Notes: a model not told the origin generated them from the sequence alone. A DNA stretch of 64,000 bases from Ancylobacter vacuolatus (GCF_030813595.1 NZ_JAUSUH010000002.1:372001-436000), one strand, 5' to 3'. Shown: positions 18,379 through 28,207, numbered from the stretch's first letter. A program made the numbers and translations.

Positions 18379-19449
18379 TCAGACCGGACGGCTTTTGAGA
18401 TGGTAGAAGGTGCTGAACTCGTGCGTCGGGCCGATCACTTCCGCCTTGCGGACATAGTTCGGGCCGAGTTCGGCGAAGGAGGTGAGGCCCAGAAGGCCGA
18501 GCGCGTTGATGATCTCGCGCTCCAGAAGTTCGAGCAACCGCACGAGCGCCGCCTCGCCGCCCGCCGCCAGCGCCCATCCCTGCAGACGGCCGATGCCGAC
18601 GCTGGAGGCGCCGAGTGCGATCGCCTTGATCACGTCCGTGCCGCGCAGGAAGCCGCCATCGACGATCAGCTCGACCTTCTTGCCGACCTCCGCCGCGATC
18701 TCCGCCAGCGTGTCGAGCGCGCCGGCGCAATGGTCCAGCTGACGGCCGCCATGGTTGGAGATGTAGACGGCATCCACGCCGCGCGCGACCGCCATGGCGG
18801 CATCCTCGACATGGGCGATTCCCTTGAGGATGAACGCCCCGCCCCACTCGTCGCGGATGCGGCTGGCAAGGTCCCAGGTGATGGCGGCCTGCAGGTGACG
18901 GTCCTTCTGCGCCTTCACGCTCGGCGGCAAATAGCCGTTCATCAGCTGACGCTCGCGAATGCCGTAATGCGAGGAATCGACCGTGACGGCGAGGGCATCG
19001 TAGCCGGCCGCCTTCACCCGGCCGAGAATGCTCCGGATCCAATCGAAATCGCCGCGCACATATAGCTGGAACATCTTCGGGCCGGTGGTGGCGGCCGCGC
19101 ATTCCTCCAGCGAGGGCTCCGTGATGGAGCTGATCATCGGAATGGTGCCGAAGGTCGAGGCCGCACGGCACGAACTGGCGCCGCCGCCCTTCTCGATCGC
19201 CTGAAGCGAGCCGATGGGAGCGAGAAACACTGGAATGCGAACCTTATGGCCCAACATGGCGCCGGACGGGTCGACGTGCGAGACATCGCGCAGCACGCGC
19301 GGCAGGAAGACATAGCTGTCGAGCGCGTGGCGGTTACGGCGCATCGTCATTTCCGACTCCGCCCCGCCGGTCAGGTAGTCCCAGACCTCCTGATTCAGCG
19401 CCCGGCGCGCCTGCGTGACAATCTCCTGGCTACACGTGAACTGGGTCAT
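18379..19449 (-). CDS. FMN-dependent alpha-hydroxy acid oxidase/dehydrogenase (copy 2)
   Basis: This 356-residue member of the glycolate oxidase / lactate dehydrogenase family has the FMN-binding core PVFLAPIGSLQAI, substrate-binding YVRGDFDWIRS and the catalytic histidine in ISNHGGRQLDH. It is shorter than copy 1 and of standard length. The start ATG is 53 bp after the aminotransferase stop and the stop is 11 bp before the aldehyde dehydrogenase. The order hydroxyacid dehydrogenase, aldehyde dehydrogenase, TPP decarboxylase reproduces the three enzyme types of the mandelate pathway in one operon. Confidence 0.87.
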   Translation of the reverse strand: MTQFTCSQEIVTQARRALNQEVWDYLTGGAESEMTMRRNRHALDSYVFLPRVLRDVSHVDPSGAMLGHKVRIPVFLAPIGSLQAIEKGGGASSCRAASTFGTIPMISSITEPSLEECAAATTGPKMFQLYVRGDFDWIRSILGRVKAAGYDALAVTVDSSHYGIRERQLMNGYLPPSVKAQKDRHLQAAITWDLASRIRDEWGGAFILKGIAHVEDAAMAVARGVDAVYISNHGGRQLDHCAGALDTLAEIAAEVGKKVELIVDGGFLRGTDVIKAIALGASSVGIGRLQGWALAAGGEAALVRLLELLEREIINALGLLGLTSFAELGPNYVRKAEVIGPTHEFSTFYHLKSRPV

Positions 19450-19502
19450 CAATGCCTCGTGGAATAAACGTCCGGGTCGTCGGTTGGCTCTTGGGCGGCG
19501 GG

Positions 19503-20903
19503 TCAGGCGGGGATCTGCGCGTGTTCGACCTCCGACACCGCCTGCGCGAAGCGCCGCAGGCCCTCGCGGAAATGCGCCTTGGTGATGGTCAGCGGCGGCA
19601 TGATGCGGATGGTCGAGCCGTAGCGCCCGCAGGCCATGATGCGGACGCCGAGCTGCTCGCACCGCTGCAGAATGGCGCCGACGCGCTTCGGCTCCAGCGG
19701 CTTGCGCGTGGCCTTGTCGGCGACCAGTTCGACGCCGATGAAGAAGCCGCGCCCCCGCACATCGTCGAGAATGGCGCTGTCCGCCGCGATTGCCGCGAGT
19801 TCCGCCTTAATCTCCGCGCCAAACAGAGCGGCACGCTCGATCAGGTTGTCCTGCGGGTCGAGAAGTATGTCGAGATTGGCGAGGGCGACCACATTGGCCA
19901 GTGCGTTCTCCGCGCCGGTGATCACCTGCGAGGCGAGCGGCAGCTTGTCCTGGTAGCGCTTGTGGACGGTGACGCCGGAAAGGGGAAGGTCGCCGCCAAT
20001 GCCCTTCGCCCAGGTCATCATGTCCGGCACGACGCCGAAATGCTCGCTGGCCCACATCTTGCCGGTACGTCCGGCACCGGCCTGCACCTCGTCAATGATG
20101 AGTAGGATGCCGCGGCGGGTGCAGATTTCGCGCAGCATCTGCAGAAACTCGACCGGCGGGTCGATGTAACCGCCATCGGCCTGCATGGATTCGACGATGA
20201 CGGCCGCGACATCGTCGGCCCCTGTGTTCGGCGTCGACAGCTTGTAGTCGAGATATTTGGCGCAGCTGACGCCGCAATCGGGATATTTCAGATCCACGAA
20301 GCAGCGGTAGCAATAGGCGTAGGGCATGTGCAGCGCGCCAGGCATCAGGGGGCCGAACTTCTCGCGGAAATTCTCACGCGTGGTCAGCGCCAGCGAGCCG
20401 TGGAACACGCCGTGATAGGCGCCCTCAAAGGCGATGATCTGCGAGCGGCCGGTAATGGCCTTGGCGAATTTGATCGCGGTCTCGGTCGCCGCCGAGCCGC
20501 TCATGCCGAACCAGGTGAAGCACTCGCCGCGCAGGCCCTCGGGCATGCAGGCCGAGAGCCGCTCCGCCAGCGCCACCGTCGTTTCGTTGACGAGGCCGGC
20601 GGAGTGCATCAGCCGTTCCGCCTGGTCGCGGATCGCCGCCACCACGCGCGGATGGTTGCGCCCGACATTCGACACCGCGACACCGGCGGAGAGGTCGATC
20701 AGGATGTTGCCGTCGGGATCCTGGATGCCGGCGCCATATCCGCTCTCCACCACGATACGCCCCTTCACCGAGGGCCGGGTGGGAGATTGGAACTGAAGTG
20801 CTCGCTGAATGACTTCCTGCGCCCGTCGCCCCGGAAACTCGTTCGACACCATCTGCGGCATGACGGGGTAGGAAAGCGAGGCGAGTTTCTCTTCTGCAAT
20901 CAT
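19503..20903 (-). CDS. class III PLP-dependent aminotransferase
   Basis: The 466-residue aminotransferase is of the ornithine/4-aminobutyrate class. PLP-site features are GMSGSAATETAIKFAK, EGAYHGVFHGS, the Asp in LLIIDEVQAGAGRTG and the lysine in MMTWAKGIGGDLPLSG. A cysteine-rich insert (CYRCFVDLKYPDCGVSC) near residue 190 is shared with a subgroup of these enzymes and may bind metal. It would remove or transfer an amino group from an open-chain nitrogen-containing intermediate, or use a semialdehyde as acceptor. The identity of the substrate cannot be inferred. Confidence 0.86.
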   Translation of the reverse strand: MIAEEKLASLSYPVMPQMVSNEFPGRRAQEVIQRALQFQSPTRPSVKGRIVVESGYGAGIQDPDGNILIDLSAGVAVSNVGRNHPRVVAAIRDQAERLMHSAGLVNETTVALAERLSACMPEGLRGECFTWFGMSGSAATETAIKFAKAITGRSQIIAFEGAYHGVFHGSLALTTRENFREKFGPLMPGALHMPYAYCYRCFVDLKYPDCGVSCAKYLDYKLSTPNTGADDVAAVIVESMQADGGYIDPPVEFLQMLREICTRRGILLIIDEVQAGAGRTGKMWASEHFGVVPDMMTWAKGIGGDLPLSGVTVHKRYQDKLPLASQVITGAENALANVVALANLDILLDPQDNLIERAALFGAEIKAELAAIAADSAILDDVRGRGFFIGVELVADKATRKPLEPKRVGAILQRCEQLGVRIMACGRYGSTIRIMPPLTITKAHFREGLRRFAQAVSEVEHAQIPA

Positions 20904-20970
20904 GGCACGGCCCTTCGGAAGGAAACGCGGAGATGGAGCGAGGGCACCACGCCCTCGCCCGGGCCGGGCA

Positions 20971-22062
20971 TCACTGCCAGACGACAACCTGCGGAGGGTT
21001 GATCACGCCGTAGACGGATTTGTTCGCGAGCATCTCGAACGCCTTCGGCACCTGGTCGAGACCGTGCAGCGTATGCTTGATCGTCGGCTCGATCTGGACG
21101 CGCTTGGAAGCCACGAGATCGATGGCGTAGCGGATCATCTTTGGTGTGGGAGGGCGGCGGCCGATAATGCGCAGGCCCTTCTTCTCGATCGGCGCAAAAG
21201 TGACCTGTGTGCCACCCGGGAAGTGGCCGATCTCGATAATGCGCCCTTCCGGCCGCAGCATCTGCAGGCCCTGATGGAAAGCGTCGGTGCCGGCATGCCC
21301 CTGCCCGGTGGCGCCGCCGGCGCAGTCGAACACCACGTCGCAGCCAAGTCCGCCGGTGGCTTCCATGACAGCTTCCACCGGGTCCTGCTCGGTGATGTTG
21401 ACGAGAACGTCAGCGCCCAGAGACTTCGCGAGTTGCAGAACCGGGTCGCGGCGGGCGATGGCGATGACGCGCCCGGCGCCGGCGCAGCGCGCCACTTGCA
21501 AGGAGTCGAGCCCCATCGGCCCCAGTCCGATGACCGCCACCGTGTCGCCCATCTCGATGCCGACGCCGTTGACGGCGCCGACGATGGACACCAGCGGCTG
21601 AAGCGCCGCCGCCTCGAAATCGCTGACCTCCTTCGGCACAGCCGCGATCATGCGGGCCGGCACCGGGAAATACTCGGCGAGACAGCCGGGTGTGTCCTCG
21701 CCCACATTCAGCACCGAACGGCAATATTGCTGCATGCCGGCCTGGCAATATTTGCAGGACCCGCAGGGCACACCGCGATGATAGAAGACGCGGTCGCCGA
21801 GCTTCACATTGGTGACGCCGGCCCCGACCTCGACCACCTCGGCGCAGAACTCGTGCCCGAAGAGCGGCAGCGGCTTCTTCTGGGCAAACATCGCCTTCAG
21901 CGCTTCATGGCTGGAGATCGGGACGCCCTGAAACTCCGCCACTTCCGTCACCGACAATTCGAGCACGCGCGTGCGGCACACCACCCAGCCCGGCTCCGCC
22001 TTGGGCTCCGGAATGTCCTCGAGACGCATGTCGTTAAAATCGTAGGACATCCATGCCTTCAC
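20971..22062 (-). CDS. zinc-type alcohol dehydrogenase, first catalytic Cys apparently missing
   Basis: The 363-residue medium-chain dehydrogenase has GHEFCAEVVEVG around the second zinc ligand, the four structural-zinc cysteines in PCGSCKYCQAGMQQYC, and the Rossmann motif GLGPMGLDSLQVA. Where family members normally have the first catalytic zinc ligand (C-G-S/T-D), this sequence reads ELSVTEVAEF with no cysteine. The enzyme may therefore coordinate zinc differently or lack catalytic zinc. It is the promoter-proximal gene of the long minus-strand operon and would oxidise a hydroxyl intermediate. Its AT-rich upstream region is shared with the divergent monooxygenase gene. Confidence 0.82.
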   Translation of the reverse strand: MKAWMSYDFNDMRLEDIPEPKAEPGWVVCRTRVLELSVTEVAEFQGVPISSHEALKAMFAQKKPLPLFGHEFCAEVVEVGAGVTNVKLGDRVFYHRGVPCGSCKYCQAGMQQYCRSVLNVGEDTPGCLAEYFPVPARMIAAVPKEVSDFEAAALQPLVSIVGAVNGVGIEMGDTVAVIGLGPMGLDSLQVARCAGAGRVIAIARRDPVLQLAKSLGADVLVNITEQDPVEAVMEATGGLGCDVVFDCAGGATGQGHAGTDAFHQGLQMLRPEGRIIEIGHFPGGTQVTFAPIEKKGLRIIGRRPPTPKMIRYAIDLVASKRVQIEPTIKHTLHGLDQVPKAFEMLANKSVYGVINPPQVVVWQ

Positions 22063-22364
22063 GTTCGATCTCCGGTCTCGTTCTGTGAGCGTCAGTGAGC
22101 TTATCCCACCCGAAATTTATATCAATAACAAAGCTAAAAAAATATGCTTATGACTCCGACTTTATCCGCCGCCGCATACCCTTGGGGGAATGCCGCATGG
22201 AGCACTCAGCATCGAATTTTAGCTACATAAAAAAGGTAACTTGACAAGCTTCCTGGCCGGTTGAAGCATGATCGCGCCAAAGCCGGGCGGCGCGACGCCC
22301 GGCCTCTGTTCAGGCGCGCTCCCGGCCGGTGGCGCAAGCCCCCTTTCGCGGAAAGCTGCATGCC
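22063..22364. promoter_or_regulatory. divergent promoter region, dehydrogenase operon / NtaA-like monooxygenase
   Basis: This 302-bp gap holds no gene. It is strongly AT-rich from about 22110 to 22250. On the plus strand a perfect TTGACA lies at 22241-22246, without a good -10 box. Just upstream is GCTACATAAAAAAG (22222-22235), similar to elements at 8.07, 26.55 and 32.53 kb. On the minus strand AT-rich sequence near 22110-22140 (including GATATAAAT) could serve the dehydrogenase operon. Confidence 0.45.
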
Positions 22365-23708
22365 ATGACCGAAGGTTCCTCGATGCATCTCGGCGTCTTC
22401 TGCATGGCGACCGGCAATCATGTGGCCGGCTGGCGGCTGCCCGGCTCGTTCACGAGCAATGAGGACATTGCCGCCCTCACCCACATCGCCAGGGTCGCGG
22501 AGGCCGGCAAGTTCGACTTCATCTTCGTCGCCGACGGACTTTCCGCCAGTGTCGGCGACCATCCTGGCACGATCGCGCGGCTCGAACCCTTCACGCTGAT
22601 GTCGGCGCTCAGTATGCGCACGCACCGGATAGGGCTCATTGGCACGGCCTCCTCGACCTATACCGAGCCCTATAATCTGGCACGGCTGGTGTCCTCGCTC
22701 GATCATCTGAGCAGCGGGCGCGCTGGCTGGAACGTGGTCACCACCTCCACCGTGCAGGCAGCGGGAAATTTCGGCGCGGAAGCGCCGCCCGAGCATGACC
22801 TGCGTTATGAGATGGCGGCCGAGTTCGTCGAAGTCGTGCAGGGTCTTTGGGACAGCTGGGAAGACGGCGCCCGCCTCGCCGACCGCGAGAGCGGCCGCTA
22901 TGTCGACCCCGCCAAGATCCACGCACTCGACCACAAGGGCCGCTTCTTCGTGGTGAAAGGCCCGCTGAACAGCTCGCGCAGCTGCCAAGGGCGCCCGGTG
23001 ATCGTGCAGGCCGGCGCCTCCGCAGCCGGACGCGCCTTCGCCAGCCGCTATGCGGAGGCGATCTTCACCGTGCAGCAGGACATTGAGGAGGCGAAGGCCT
23101 TCTACCGCCGAACCAAGCAGGACGTCGCCGCCCAGGGCCGCGCCCCCGACCAGTGCAAGATCCTGCCCGGCCTTTTCCCCGTGATCGGCCGCACCGACGA
23201 GGAAGCCCGCGCCACGCTCGCCAGCTTCGTCGACATGGTCGACGAGCGCAGCGCGCTCAATACGTTGTCCGAGCGGCTCGGCCACGACATGTCCGGCTAC
23301 GACCTTGATGCGCCGATGCCCGAACTGCCGCCCTCGGCGCATATTCACAGCTATGCCGCCGTGGTGCGTACGCTCGCCCAGCGGCCGGGATGCACGCTGC
23401 GCGACATCTACAACATCTTCGCGGTGTCCCGCGCCTATCTCGTCGCCTGCGGCTCGCCGGCCACCATTGCCGATCTGATGGAGGAATGGTTCACCTCCGG
23501 CGCTTGCGACGGCTTCATGGTGGTGCCGGCGACCTTTCCCGGCACCTTCGACCGGTTCGTCGAAGGAGTCGTTCCGGAACTGCAGCGGCGCCGGCTGTTC
23601 CGCTCCGCCTATGTCGGCCGCACCCTGCGCGACCATCTGGGCCTCAAGATGCCTGCCAACCGGTTCGCACCCCCGGCGGCCGGCGCCTCCCGAGACCGGA
23701 GCGCCTGA
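22365..23708 (+). CDS. FMN-dependent monooxygenase, NtaA/SnaA/DszA family (bacterial luciferase-like)
   Basis: The 447-residue flavin monooxygenase opens with MHLGVFCMATGNHVAGWRLP, and shows FDFIFVADGL, IGLIGTASSTYTEPYNLAR, HLSSGRAGWNVVTTS and the PVIVQAGASAAGRAFASRYAEAIF segment characteristic of the NtaA/DmoA group. These enzymes use reduced FMN from a separate reductase to attack N- or S-containing compounds, including uracil-like rings and aminocarboxylates. The ATG after GGAAAG is preferred to an upstream GTG. A flavin reductase is encoded 4.5 kb downstream and might serve both monooxygenases. Confidence 0.85.
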   Translation: MTEGSSMHLGVFCMATGNHVAGWRLPGSFTSNEDIAALTHIARVAEAGKFDFIFVADGLSASVGDHPGTIARLEPFTLMSALSMRTHRIGLIGTASSTYTEPYNLARLVSSLDHLSSGRAGWNVVTTSTVQAAGNFGAEAPPEHDLRYEMAAEFVEVVQGLWDSWEDGARLADRESGRYVDPAKIHALDHKGRFFVVKGPLNSSRSCQGRPVIVQAGASAAGRAFASRYAEAIFTVQQDIEEAKAFYRRTKQDVAAQGRAPDQCKILPGLFPVIGRTDEEARATLASFVDMVDERSALNTLSERLGHDMSGYDLDAPMPELPPSAHIHSYAAVVRTLAQRPGCTLRDIYNIFAVSRAYLVACGSPATIADLMEEWFTSGACDGFMVVPATFPGTFDRFVEGVVPELQRRRLFRSAYVGRTLRDHLGLKMPANRFAPPAAGASRDRSA

Positions 23709-23728
23709 CGGTGGGGATGCGGGGCGGT

Positions 23729-24307
23729 TCATGCAGATGACCCCGGACATCTCGCGGCGGCGACGTGCGCCGCGCCGGCGAGGCGGGGAGCCAGTTCCTG
23801 CCGCCGCGCGGTGGGGAGGCCGGCAAGGCGCAGCACGAGGTCGAGATTCGCCGTAACGGCCCGCTCCGGCGTGGCGCGACGGGCTGCGTCGTGTCCGCGT
23901 TCCGAGAGGCGGAACAGATAGGCGCAGGCAATCTGCTCGGCGAAAAGCTCGCTCCGCTTGAGCGCCTCCCGCCCCGCCTGCACGGCGGGCGAGCGACCGC
24001 CCAAGAACTTCCAGTTCCGGCGCGCCTGCCGCAGCGGCTGCACCACCCCACCGGTCCAGGGCGCGAGGGAGTCGAGGAGCGTGCGATAACCGGCCTCGCC
24101 TGGGCTGTGTCCCCGTGTGCCGAGCCACAGCATGAACAACAGGGCGTTCACCTGGACGCCGAAATTGTCCTGCAGTTCGAGGCAGGCGGGCGCCACGGCG
24201 TCCTGCGCATAGATCAGACAGGCGAAGGACCAGAACGGGTTGTCGAGGGTGAGGTCCGCGCCGGCGTCGAGGCAGTCGGTGAGGACGAGAGGCCGCGCGT
24301 CGGACAT
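23729..24307 (-). CDS. TIGR02444 family protein (DUF2390)
   Basis: This 192-residue protein is recognised by the N-terminal pattern NPFWSFACLIYAQDAVAPACL, followed by LQDNFGVQVNALLFMLWLG, as in TIGR02444 proteins of unknown function. The C-terminal half is alanine- and arginine-rich and poorly conserved. It is the third gene after UbiD and UbiX, its ATG overlapping the UbiX stop by one base, so it is made as part of a decarboxylase operon. TIGR02444 genes normally sit near unrelated housekeeping genes, so this setting is unusual. Confidence 0.7.
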   Translation of the reverse strand: MSDARPLVLTDCLDAGADLTLDNPFWSFACLIYAQDAVAPACLELQDNFGVQVNALLFMLWLGTRGHSPGEAGYRTLLDSLAPWTGGVVQPLRQARRNWKFLGGRSPAVQAGREALKRSELFAEQIACAYLFRLSERGHDAARRATPERAVTANLDLVLRLAGLPTARRQELAPRLAGAAHVAAARCPGSSA

Positions 24308-24888
24308 TACGCGTCCCCCCTGCCCGGCTCGCCCCAGCGCACGAGGTCGCCCGTGTCGAGGCCGAACAAATCGAGCGCCCGCCCCACGGAATGGTTGACG
24401 ATGTCGTCCACCGTCGCGGGCTTGGTATAGTGGGCAGGCACCGGCGGCATGATGATGGCGCCGGCCTCCGTCGCCTGTACCATGCTGCGCAGATGGCCGA
24501 GATGCAGCGGCGTCTCCCTCACCATCAGCACCAGCCGGCGCCGCTCCTTCAGCACCACATCGGCAGAGCGCGTCAGCAGGTTGGAGGTGGCGCCATATGC
24601 GATTTCGGACAGGCTGCGGATTGAGCACGGTGCCACCACCATGCCACGTGTCCGGAAAGAGCCGCTGGAAATGCACGCGCCGATATTGTCGATCGCGTGC
24701 ACGACATCGGCGAGTGCCTCGACATCGCGCACTTTCAGCGTCGTTTCATGGGCGAGCGTCACCTTGGCCGAGCGCGTCATCACCAGATGGGTCTCCAGAC
24801 CCAGCCGCCGTGCCGCCTCCAGCATCCGCACGCCGTAAATGGCGCCCGAGGCGCCGGAGATCCCGATGATGAAGCGCTCGCGTGCCAC
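24307..24888 (-). CDS. ubiX: UbiX-family flavin prenyltransferase
   Basis: The 193-residue enzyme has the flavin-binding opening [20 protein letters not shown], the [10 protein letters not shown]-like segment and the conserved [21 protein letters not shown] motif that binds the prenyl donor. UbiX attaches a dimethylallyl group to FMN to make prenylated FMN, the cofactor of UbiD decarboxylases. It lies eight bases downstream of the ubiD-like gene, giving a self-contained decarboxylation module. This copy is likely dedicated to the local pathway rather than to ubiquinone synthesis. Confidence 0.93.
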   Translation of the reverse strand: MARERFIIGISGASGAIYGVRMLEAARRLGLETHLVMTRSAKVTLAHETTLKVRDVEALADVVHAIDNIGACISSGSFRTRGMVVAPCSIRSLSEIAYGATSNLLTRSADVVLKERRRLVLMVRETPLHLGHLRSMVQATEAGAIIMPPVPAHYTKPATVDDIVNHSVGRALDLFGLDTGDLVRWGEPGRGDA

Positions 24889-24896
24889 GGGCGGAC

Positions 24897-26324
24897 CTAG
24901 GCGAGAATATCGGGCCAGCGCCGGCGCACGGCCTGCGCTTCCTCCACCGACAGGGCGGAAGTGGGCGGATAGCTGCCGAGCAGCTCGAACGGAATGCAGG
25001 CGTCGATGATCATCTTGGAATTCGAGGTGCGGCCCGCATTGCGGTCCTCCATCGACAGCCGCGGATCGAGCGACGAACTCCAGGCATTGCGGACGATGTC
25101 GACATCCTCCGACGGCTCAGCGCGGGTGGTCACCGCCCACATCACATCGGCGAGGTTGGACGGATCGACATCCTCGTCCACGACGACCACGATCCGGCCC
25201 ATATAGCTGTTGGCCGCGGCGATCAGCCCCGCGCGCTTGGCGTGGCCCGCATAGCGCTGCTTGATGGCGATGACCGTCATCAGCTGCGAGACATGCTGCC
25301 AAGCACCGACCACATCCGCGACGCCGCAGGCTTCGAGATTGGCCCAGATGCTGGCGGCGCGGAAGGGTATGCCGAAATGGAAGCGCGGCGGCTTGAGCGG
25401 GGGTGAGCCGAGCAGGATAGGGTTCGAGCGATAATGCACGGCCTGCACGTCCATCACCGGCGCCGGACGCCGGTCGGCGGCGTAATAGCCGGTGAATTCC
25501 CCAAACGGGCCTTCGGGCAGATTGTCCTGATCGAAGGGAAGCAGCATCCCTTCAAGGATGATTTCCGCACGAGCCGGCACCGGCAGCCCCGTGACCGGCA
25601 GCGCGAAGGTTTCGATGGGCGCCTGCTTGATCGCTCCGGCGAAGGCATATTCGGACTGGCGTTCGGGGAGATATTCAAAGCCGGCTATAAAAAGCGCGGG
25701 ATCCTGGCCGTTGACGATCGCGACCGGACAGGGCTGCCCCCGGTCCCAGTACTTGCGCGAGATCATCGCACCGTGGCGGCCCTTGTGGTCGAACTGGATG
25801 GTCACCCGGTTCGGCCCGTGCACCTGCACGCGGTAAATGGCGGCATTCACCCAGCCCTCGTCGGGGTCCTTGGTGATCACCAGGCTGCCGGAGCCGATAT
25901 ACGGCCCGCCGTCGCGTTTGTGCCAGATGGGACAGGGAAACACACTAAGGTCCACCTGATCCCCGAACTGCGAATTCTCGAGGAAGGCGGCATCCTTCAC
26001 CGAAACCGGATCGAGCGGCTTCAGCTCGACCCTGCGGCTCTTCCAGGCCTTCAGCACCTCCAGCGGCGGCAGAGTCGGATCGATGCCCAGCGCCAGCGCG
26101 GCCCGGCGGGTGCTGACGGTCGCGTTGGTGAAGACGCGATGGCCCGGGCGAAGGCCGGGAATCTGGTCGAACAGCAGCGCCGGGCAGGCCGGCAGGCCCG
26201 CCGCCACTTCCGTGATGGCGCCCAGCTCGAAATCGGCCGAGGCCCCGTCCACACGCTTCAGGTCGCCCATGCTCTCAACCAGGCCGATGAAGTCGCGAAG
26301 GTCGTTGTAATCCACCGCTGTCAC
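24897..26324 (-). CDS. UbiD-family prenyl-FMN decarboxylase
   Basis: This 475-residue protein has the UbiD catalytic Glu pair in [11 protein letters not shown] and the Arg in [13 protein letters not shown], with metal/prFMN-binding residues around VNAAIYR and the [18 protein letters not shown] segment. UbiD enzymes reversibly (de)carboxylate aromatic, heteroaromatic or unsaturated acids. Next to monooxygenases and a molybdenum hydroxylase, the likely role is removal of a ring carboxylate before or after hydroxylation. It opens a three-gene operon with UbiX and a TIGR02444 protein and is divergent from the HpaB-like gene. Confidence 0.92.
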   Translation of the reverse strand: MTAVDYNDLRDFIGLVESMGDLKRVDGASADFELGAITEVAAGLPACPALLFDQIPGLRPGHRVFTNATVSTRRAALALGIDPTLPPLEVLKAWKSRRVELKPLDPVSVKDAAFLENSQFGDQVDLSVFPCPIWHKRDGGPYIGSGSLVITKDPDEGWVNAAIYRVQVHGPNRVTIQFDHKGRHGAMISRKYWDRGQPCPVAIVNGQDPALFIAGFEYLPERQSEYAFAGAIKQAPIETFALPVTGLPVPARAEIILEGMLLPFDQDNLPEGPFGEFTGYYAADRRPAPVMDVQAVHYRSNPILLGSPPLKPPRFHFGIPFRAASIWANLEACGVADVVGAWQHVSQLMTVIAIKQRYAGHAKRAGLIAAANSYMGRIVVVVDEDVDPSNLADVMWAVTTRAEPSEDVDIVRNAWSSSLDPRLSMEDRNAGRTSNSKMIIDACIPFELLGSYPPTSALSVEEAQAVRRRWPDILA

Positions 26325-26531
26325 GCTGATCTCCCCGCCAGGGCAACCGAGCCGAACTGTCTGAAATCACAAGCGTTTCCTGGCCTCTGCAGACTCACGG
26401 AAACCCTTTGCATGCAGGTCGGGCTGCCCATCGTTACCGATATTTATAAGACGGCATATGATAAGGCGCAATGCTATTTTGGCGTGCTGATTTAGCCCGG
26501 CACACGGGGATTCGGCGCCCCATCCTTCGAC

Positions 26532-26577
26532 TTGACACCCACGAAATGAAGATACATAAAGAAGCTACAAACCGTAG
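26532..26577 (+). promoter_or_regulatory. promoter and operator-like elements upstream of the HpaB-type gene
   Basis: A perfect TTGACA at 26532-26537 is followed by GATACATAAAGAAG (26551-26564), which would overlap a -10 box, then by an inverted repeat CTAC-N5-GTAG (26565-26577). The 300-bp gap (26325-26624) between the divergent UbiD and HpaB-type genes contains no coding sequence. Near the middle, AAGGCGCAAT at 26463-26472 matches eight of ten bases of the palindrome next to the MarR gene at 36.7 kb. Confidence 0.5.
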
Positions 26578-26624
26578 TTAATTTGTCCTGGCTAAGGCTC
26601 GGGCGAGTGCGGAGGAGACCTCGG

Positions 26625-28154
26625 ATGTCGGCCAGCATTGAAGCCTACGCGACCCCACTTCTGAGCCCCCGGCCCACCGCGCCGAAAGCGCTGCGGACGG
26701 GTGCGGACTATCTGCGTTCCCTCGACGATGGGCGGGCAGTGTTCATCGACGGTGAGCAGGTGAAGAACGTCACCACCCACCCGGCGCTGCGCGAAGCCGC
26801 GCGCTCGGCTGCCCGCCTGTTCGACATCGCCAGCGACCCGGCGATGGAAGAGCGGATGACCTTCGTCTCGCCTACCACCGGCAATCGCGTGCTGCGCGCC
26901 TATCAGATCCCCCGCACCCATGCGGATCTGAAGGCCAAGCGCCTCGCCTCCGAGACCTGGTCGGAATCAACCTTCGGCATGATGGGCCGGACGCCCGATC
27001 ACGTGGCCGGCTTCTTCTGCGGGTACGCGGCGGTGCCCGAAGTCTTCGCCGCCGGCGGCGCGCCTTTCGCCGACAATGTCGTCTCCTATTACGAGCATCT
27101 GCGGGAAAACCATCTCTGGGCGACCTATGCCATCGTGCCCCCGCAGGTCGACCGGTCGAAGCCCGCCCATAAGCAGAGCGATCCCACGCTCTATGCCGGC
27201 GTCGTCAAGGAAACCGATGGCGGCATCGTCATCGCCGGCGCGCAGCAGCTGGCCACCGCCGGGCTTTACTCCGACGTGCTCTACCTCTCTTGCATCCATC
27301 CGCTGCAGCCGGGCGACGAGAACTATGCCATCGGCGTCGCCATCCCGATGAATGCGCCCGGCCTGCGGCTCTACCCGCGGCGCCCCTTCGCGGTGCAGGC
27401 GGAGAACGGATTCGACCATCCGCTGACCAGCCGGTTCGACGAATCCGACTGCTTCGTCGTTCTGAAGGACGTGTTCGTCCCCTGGGAACACGTGTTCATC
27501 TATCGCAACCTGGAAGTCTGCCGGGACCAGTGGTGGAAGACGCCGTCCCATTCCTACGGCAATCTCCAGGCCCAGGCGCGCTACGCCGCCAAGCTGCGCT
27601 TCATGCTCGGTCTCGCCATGCGCATGAACGAGGCAACCGGCAATGCGGCGGTGCCGCCCGTCATGGTGCAGATGGGCGAGCTGGCCGCCCTCGCCTCCAT
27701 CGTCGAGACCATGCTGGAAGCGCAGGAGCTCAAGGCGACGATCGACGAGAAAGGTGTGGTCTGGCCCTCCAAGACCGCTCTCTACGCGGTCATGGCGCTG
27801 CAGTCGGAGATCAATCCGAAGATGGTCGACATGGTCCGCGAAATGACCGGCGCGGCCATGATCACCATGCCCTCTTCGCTCAAGGATCTGGACAGCGCCG
27901 TCACCGGCCCGGACATCGAGCGTTACATGGCGTCCGGCATCAGCAGCGCCCGCGATCGCATCGCGCTCATGCGCCTGGCCTGGGACTTCTTCGGTTCCGA
28001 ATTTGGCAACCGGCACCAGCAATATGAGAAGTTCTACGGCGGCGCGTCCTTCCTGGTGAAGCAGAACATGTACCGGAACTATGATTTCGCCCGGGCCTGC
28101 AAGCTGGTGGATTCCGCCCTGGCGCTGAGCGCCACGCCACTGGCCAATAGCTGA
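26625..28154 (+). CDS. flavin-dependent aromatic monooxygenase, HpaB family oxygenase component
   Basis: The 509-residue protein matches the 4-hydroxyphenylacetate 3-monooxygenase / acyl-CoA-dehydrogenase-fold oxygenases. It has TGADYLRSLDDGRAVFIDGE at the start, GRTPDHVAGFF in the substrate loop, the FAD-contact region around GAQQLATAG, DVFVPWEHVFIYRN and a C-terminal GMYRN-like NMYRNYDFARA. The start follows a GGAGGAG ribosome-binding site, which favours this ATG over an upstream one. Such enzymes hydroxylate phenols or hydroxypyridines with FADH2 from a reductase, here encoded 53 bp downstream. Pyrrole-2-carboxylate and hydroxynicotinate-like substrates are possible. Confidence 0.88.
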   Translation: MSASIEAYATPLLSPRPTAPKALRTGADYLRSLDDGRAVFIDGEQVKNVTTHPALREAARSAARLFDIASDPAMEERMTFVSPTTGNRVLRAYQIPRTHADLKAKRLASETWSESTFGMMGRTPDHVAGFFCGYAAVPEVFAAGGAPFADNVVSYYEHLRENHLWATYAIVPPQVDRSKPAHKQSDPTLYAGVVKETDGGIVIAGAQQLATAGLYSDVLYLSCIHPLQPGDENYAIGVAIPMNAPGLRLYPRRPFAVQAENGFDHPLTSRFDESDCFVVLKDVFVPWEHVFIYRNLEVCRDQWWKTPSHSYGNLQAQARYAAKLRFMLGLAMRMNEATGNAAVPPVMVQMGELAALASIVETMLEAQELKATIDEKGVVWPSKTALYAVMALQSEINPKMVDMVREMTGAAMITMPSSLKDLDSAVTGPDIERYMASGISSARDRIALMRLAWDFFGSEFGNRHQQYEKFYGGASFLVKQNMYRNYDFARACKLVDSALALSATPLANS

Positions 28155-28207
28155 CGAGCGGCGGGTGGCGCGGGAAAAGGGGCGCAGCCGCGCCCGAGGG
28201 AGGTCGT

